Assembly (NCBI GenBank): GCA_947494965.1
Contig: CANLWV010000005.1
Coordinates: 62,001 to 126,000, forward strand
Direction of reading: 5' to 3'
Length of the DNA stretch: 64,000 nt
From: an uncultured Salinicoccus sp.
GTDB lineage: Bacteria; Bacillota; Bacilli; Staphylococcales; Salinicoccaceae
Shown: one piece after another, positions 61,801-64,000 of the stretch
Layout: each line of letters starts with the position of its first letter
Position numbering within the stretch: position 1 is the first letter of the stretch
Program-made: the position numbers and the translations under genes
The notes under the pieces: generated by a model
The model's input: only the letters and a program-made list of their open reading frames with translations
Databases searched by the model: none
What the model was told of the DNA's origin: nothing

Positions 61801-61963
61801 AAAAACAAAGCCTGATGATGTGCCTTTTATTCATGAGATAACAAGAATGTCAGATTTTTCGAAAGCTGAACAGCCATTAGGAAAAAATCAATTACAGCAT
61901 AATATGGAGTTAACGAAGGAACTTCCTAAAGTAATTCCCAAAATAAAAATGAAATATGATTGA
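58877..61963 (+). CDS. hsdR: HsdR, type I restriction subunit
   Basis: A 1028-residue translocase-nuclease. The PD-(D/E)xK nuclease lies near residues 145-165 (FDLILLINGLPLINIEQKR, with D147, E161 and K163). Walker A is TTGSGKT (305-311) and DEAH is at 411-414 (DEAHRTTMGSM). Helicase motifs continue through LLTGYDSQLLNTLYVD, and a C-terminal region binds the methylase core. The layout is like the EcoR124 (type IC) family. It pumps DNA and cuts at collisions when the site is unmethylated. The AAAGGAGGG site precedes the ATG, 12 bases after hsdS. Confidence 0.92.
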   Translation: MRRTGKNASERNFQEKLVAELQKFKWIAPDSLNGNKQKVTVDDLVANWRNELNRINADQLEGVPLTDDEFQQVMTKVNQISNSFEASKLLAMEASKGKIDGIYRDAHENVTREQITLTIFKKAEVSGGDSSYKIAREVESPNGNRFDLILLINGLPLINIEQKRSDKTLDEAFRQFKRYYQDGEYTHNFMVFSQMMVTTSEVATRYFATPKSIHEFNPAFVFHWADKYNRPVNDWEEIISQFLMIPMAHQMVGDYLVIDESLEEHNQRHMLMRPYQVHALQAVEAAAFGWDNDEGLSHGGYVWHTTGSGKTITSFKTALFLSTRGAYDKVVFLLDRRELDQRTSENFKAYAAYEPVSVDDTQHTYQLRKTLHSSARGIVVTTTYKLNNLVNELIENQNDRLSQKRIVFIIDEAHRTTMGSMMATIKNYFKKNGLFFGYTGTPLYEENKSTGMIDQHSQLIDTTEKLFGPELHKYTIDEAISDGNVLGFHVDYINTGEFESYESLRDMIIEDEKLKKPDRQGKDIERFVQGLSELQVEKEASKRKILQYNDKTHIPRVVTEIISNWEGQSQGRKFNAILTTRSKKHAIKYFEEFKNQMESMDRPLNIALTFSFGGDEERNPVDPAVVDWMFNDYASFTGIKFRKDDLQHGEKAYYEDVVTRGSRGGSGRSRKNIDLLIVVEQLLTGYDSQLLNTLYVDRSLELHGLIQAYSRTNRVHGPDKEFGSIINFQYPRITEEKVDEALRLYGTGGTSSKAIVDDYKTAVEKLNIAMSEMKTEMTDPTTWQEFQNDEDAKNDFIKAFKQVAKQMQVVEQYYQFEWRNDDFGIDENTWLKYIGAYRNLVFEEGEPPDETEAVTPLLGKTKLVRTQVIDANHILELIGEKTKSSEGRQQVDAETLRIIYQQIQELSDLGDYEKAELIKEFVTTELEPGHVPTNIRFDEAFNEWKNNKKKQAIYEISKNWGMDWNIFEKSVEEYSKTKPDDVPFIHEITRMSDFSKAEQPLGKNQLQHNMELTKELPKVIPKIKMKYD

Positions 61964-62036
61964 ATAGGCTACATTGATTGCTGATCAGAGTGATTTTTGA
62001 AAATATGTATTTTAATTATATTGTGACGACATCCTT

Positions 62037-62068
62037 AAAGAGGCCCTTTATTATAAAGGGTCTCTAAA
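62037..62068 (+). terminator. Hairpin downstream of hsdR
   Basis: AGAGGCCCTTTAT pairs with ATAAAGGGTCTCT (one G-T) with a minimal loop. The trailing AAATT is a weak tail. Confidence 0.6.
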
Positions 62069-62359
62069 TTATTGATTTCCTATTGAATATCCGATAATGA
62101 TACGTCCTTATTAATAAAAAGAAGAACTATTATAGCGGAAGGCTTCATTATAATCTAATATGTTATTATTTATGTGAATAACAACTTTATATTTAAAATG
62201 TTGGGAACTAAAAGGCGGAAGCACGGCTTCAGCAATAAGAAAAAGGATATAATGCTCTATAATGAAGAATATATCAGGTTCCACAAGAGTTGATGGATTT
62301 TGCTATAAACATGAGTGATTATGTGGAATTTATGTAATAAAACGAGGTGAGAATTAAAA
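62069..62359. other. AT-rich intergenic region before the HNH-like gene
   Basis: About 290 bases without a gene. Two TATAAT-like boxes lie near 62248-62262 and may serve the gene at 62360, whose GAGGTGAG site is at 62344-62351. A short GGAAGC/GCTTC element lies near 62220. Nothing else was seen. Confidence 0.35.
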
Positions 62360-62920
62360 ATGGGAAAAAAAGACGAGTATTTTGCTTTGCTTTCTAAAAC
62401 CTATAATGAAGCAGTAGAATTTCTGCTTGATAAATATGGTGCAGCAGAAGACGATTACTATAGAGAAAAATCGTATGGGCGATTCTTAAATGGAGAAATA
62501 AAAAGTATTGCAAAAGGGAAGTTTTCGAGATCGCTTGAGGGGTTAGAGTGTCATCACATTTCGGAAAACAAGTATTTAAATATGACAAATGGGGGATTCA
62601 TAAGGAGACAAAATATACCTTTTGAATACCATAAAAAAGAAAACTTGGTGTTCTGTGATATTGTTGAACATGCTATACTACATACTTTAATTGCTAAAGA
62701 AACATCGTTAGAATTTGGATATCCAGGGTATAAAGAATTTTTAAGACCTAAAATAGCGGACTGGTATGTTAAAAAAGATATTCCTCAAAAAAGCAAATGG
62801 CATATCGCCTGTTACCATAAAGCTTATTTAACACCTGAGGAAGCGCTTGATTTATTAGAGGAAATGGACGGCATATTGTCAGTTGAACAAAAAGTAATTG
62901 ATCAAGCTATGAGAAGATAA
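62360..62920 (+). CDS. Hypothetical protein with HNH-nuclease-like motif
   Basis: A 186-residue soluble protein. Its centre has LECHHISENKYLNM, then KENLVFCDIVEHAILHTLIA. The C-HH pair and the later EH...H spacing resemble HNH or endonuclease VII type ends, where the first His is catalytic and a later His binds the metal. I have seen this kind of ENLVYCD..EH.LLH pattern in phage-associated or plasmid-type proteins, but cannot name the family. The position next to a type I system makes a defence or toxin role possible. AT-rich codons suggest transfer. Confidence 0.55.
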   Translation: MGKKDEYFALLSKTYNEAVEFLLDKYGAAEDDYYREKSYGRFLNGEIKSIAKGKFSRSLEGLECHHISENKYLNMTNGGFIRRQNIPFEYHKKENLVFCDIVEHAILHTLIAKETSLEFGYPGYKEFLRPKIADWYVKKDIPQKSKWHIACYHKAYLTPEEALDLLEEMDGILSVEQKVIDQAMRR

Positions 62921-63057
62921 AAAATTAAGTTTTGCAAAGCATTTAATTATTAAATCATGATACATTATCATTTCCATCTCGCCAATCAACGCAAGAAGGT
63001 ACTTACGCGTTTACTTTAACAGGGAACAGAAACTTAAAATGGAGATAATATAAAAAT

Positions 63058-63408
63058 ATGATTTCATTCTTTTTAACCGCATTACGCTTATTGAAAGCCA
63101 TCGGCAAAGCATTCGCACGTCCGGCGTTTAAATCCTTATTGTTCACGCTCTTCCTGATTCTTTTGTCGGGGACATTATTTTATACTGGCGTAGAAGGGTG
63201 GGGCGTGTTGGATGCGATCTACTTTGGAGTGGTGAGTCTGGTGCCGAGCAGCGTGGATATAGGTATGGCACCCGTCACCAATTCAGGGAAGATATTCACC
63301 ATGATGTACTTGGTGGTAGGGGTTGGCGTAATGGTCAGCATGCTTGGCATGATCGCCAAGGAAGTCATCGACTTTAAACCTGAGAAGAATAAAGACAATG
63401 TTAATTGA
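63058..63408 (+). CDS. Two-helix channel-like protein with degenerate selectivity filter
   Basis: A 116-residue protein with two membrane helices flanking a pore loop, followed by a short basic tail. The frame LDAIYFGVVSL...APVTNSGKIFTMMYLVVGVG matches the pore and second helix of small bacterial potassium channels. The selectivity filter, normally TVGYGD, reads SVDIG here, with no GYGD. It is therefore unlikely to conduct K+ selectively and may be a non-selective or non-channel relative. The reading frame shows no break. Upstream GGAG is weakly placed. Confidence 0.65.
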   Translation: MISFFLTALRLLKAIGKAFARPAFKSLLFTLFLILLSGTLFYTGVEGWGVLDAIYFGVVSLVPSSVDIGMAPVTNSGKIFTMMYLVVGVGVMVSMLGMIAKEVIDFKPEKNKDNVN

Positions 63409-63428
63409 TTGGATTTCTAAGTATATGA

Positions 63429-63474
63429 AAGCACCCCTAAAGTTGAGTTCTGACATTCAACTTCAGGGGTGCTT
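63429..63474. repeat. Dispersed hairpin, family B copy 2, between convergent genes
   Basis: AAGCACCCCTAAAGTTGA (63429-63446) pairs with TCAACTTCAGGGGTGCTT (63457-63474) with one mismatch. The arm CACCCCTAAAGTTGA is nearly identical to the terminator at 22246. It separates the channel-like gene from the convergent cardiolipin synthase. Confidence 0.75.
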
Positions 63475-63507
63475 ATTAATGTTATTAAGTTTTTTATAAT
63501 CGTACTT

Positions 63508-64000
63508 CTAAAGTATTGGCGACACAAGCTGCGCGAATCCTTCTTTCACTTTGATCCAATTGCTGCGGGCTTTATATTTTTCTTCAGTGAGCAGAGTGGC
63601 ATCCTGAATATCAGCTTCGTATATCTCACGGTAATGCTTGGCCTGTTCTTTATCATATATGAAGGCATTGACTTCAAAGTTCAATGAGAAGCTTCTGACG
63701 TCTACATTCGTTGTACCGATGCTGAGGACTTCATCATCCACCATAACGACCTTCTGGTGGTTGAAGCCTTTTTCATAAGTATGGACGGTTGCGCCCATTT
63801 TGACCAGTGTGCCGGCATTGGAATATGTTGCCCAATAGACGAAGGGATGGTCCGGGAAGCTTGGAATCATAAGGTGGACCTTGACCCCACTTAAAATGGC
63901 AATTTTCAATGCTTCGAAGAAGGCTTGGTCTGGGATGAAATAGGGTGTTTGGATATATATGGAGTCTTTAGCGCTGTGTATCATTTGCATATATCCATAT
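63508..64000 (-). CDS. cls: Cardiolipin synthase, C-terminal part (partial)
   Basis: The frame runs off the window at 64000, so only about 164 C-terminal residues are present. SIYIQTPYFIPDQAF leads into the second HKD motif, HQKVVMVDDEVLSIGTTNVDVRSF, of the phospholipase D superfamily. The end ANFEVNAFIYD-type strand (LNFEVNAFIYDKEQ) and the LVSPIL C-terminus match Cls. The enzyme condenses two phosphatidylglycerols at the membrane. The N-terminal membrane helices and the first HKD are outside the window. Confidence 0.92.
   Translation of the reverse strand, partial: YGYMQMIHSAKDSIYIQTPYFIPDQAFFEALKIAILSGVKVHLMIPSFPDHPFVYWATYSNAGTLVKMGATVHTYEKGFNHQKVVMVDDEVLSIGTTNVDVRSFSLNFEVNAFIYDKEQAKHYREIYEADIQDATLLTEEKYKARSNWIKVKEGFAQLVSPIL

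Noticed and set aside
1-64000. CRISPR arrays, tRNA or rRNA genes, insertion sequences and prophage
   Set aside because: No regularly spaced repeats, no cloverleaf or rRNA-like sequence, and no transposase, integrase or phage structural gene was recognised in any part of the window.

Overview
The window reads as chromosomal DNA of a low-to-mid GC Gram-positive bacterium, most likely a member of the Staphylococcaceae and plausibly a salt-tolerant genus such as Salinicoccus or Jeotgalicoccus. The reasons are strong GGAGG ribosome binding sites, several TTG and GTG starts, a PstB whose N-terminal extension and body read like the staphylococcal protein, a TcyP cystine symporter, a CadD-type cadmium protein, and many cation-coupled transporters. 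Genus assignment is inference. I see no rRNA, tRNA, CRISPR array, insertion sequence or prophage.

Layout. 0-6.2 kb: tail of an ElaA-like acetyltransferase, a 51-residue orphan protein, a VOC protein, an M42 peptidase with a possible leader peptide, cystine symporter TcyP with a dyad over its promoter, and the RNA-polymerase-recycling helicase HelD. 6.3-17.8 kb: housekeeping and small-molecule genes: an atypical pyruvate kinase, a transporter-amidohydrolase pair, a frameshifted cadD, a lipid kinase, a YitT protein, a nitrilase and a deaminase, membrane proteins and dihydrofolate reductase. 18.0-19.5 kb: an AT-rich symporter followed by the decayed 3' end of a second dihydrofolate reductase gene. 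19.7-26.9 kb: a complete phosphate-starvation locus, phoPR then pstSCAB-phoU, with a textbook PhoP box array ahead of pstS. 27-33 kb: pterin dehydratase, an old-yellow-enzyme oxidoreductase, a CHAD (polyphosphate-binding type) protein, a patatin, stress proteins and small proteins. 33-35.6 kb: opine dehydrogenase with an NhaC antiporter. 36.5-38 kb: an AT-rich stretch of small membrane proteins. 38-40.3 kb: MHS-family transporter with an ornithine cyclodeaminase homologue. 40.3-43 kb: CPA2 antiporter with a truncated regulatory subunit abutting a truncated flavin monooxygenase. 43-45.1 kb: a second YitT protein and a six-helix membrane protein.

45.3-51.0 kb is an AT-rich accessory operon: TetR regulator, NCS1 permease, two tandem DUF917 proteins and a hydantoinase/oxoprolinase-family protein. 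It looks like an uptake and breakdown pathway for a hydantoin or thiohydantoin, and I consider it the best candidate for an undescribed metabolic system. 51.2-62 kb is a defence island: an McrBC-type modification-dependent restriction system transcribed away from a type I restriction-modification operon with an unusually long HsdM. It is followed by a possible HNH-like protein, a two-helix channel with a degenerate pore filter, and the end of a cardiolipin synthase.

Broken genes cluster in places. cadD and a small ORF near 15.7 kb each look one base short in a five-base homopolymer run, so both could be assembly errors or true mutations. Two families of dispersed hairpins recur at gene ends. 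All family assignments come from reading the protein sequences without database searches.
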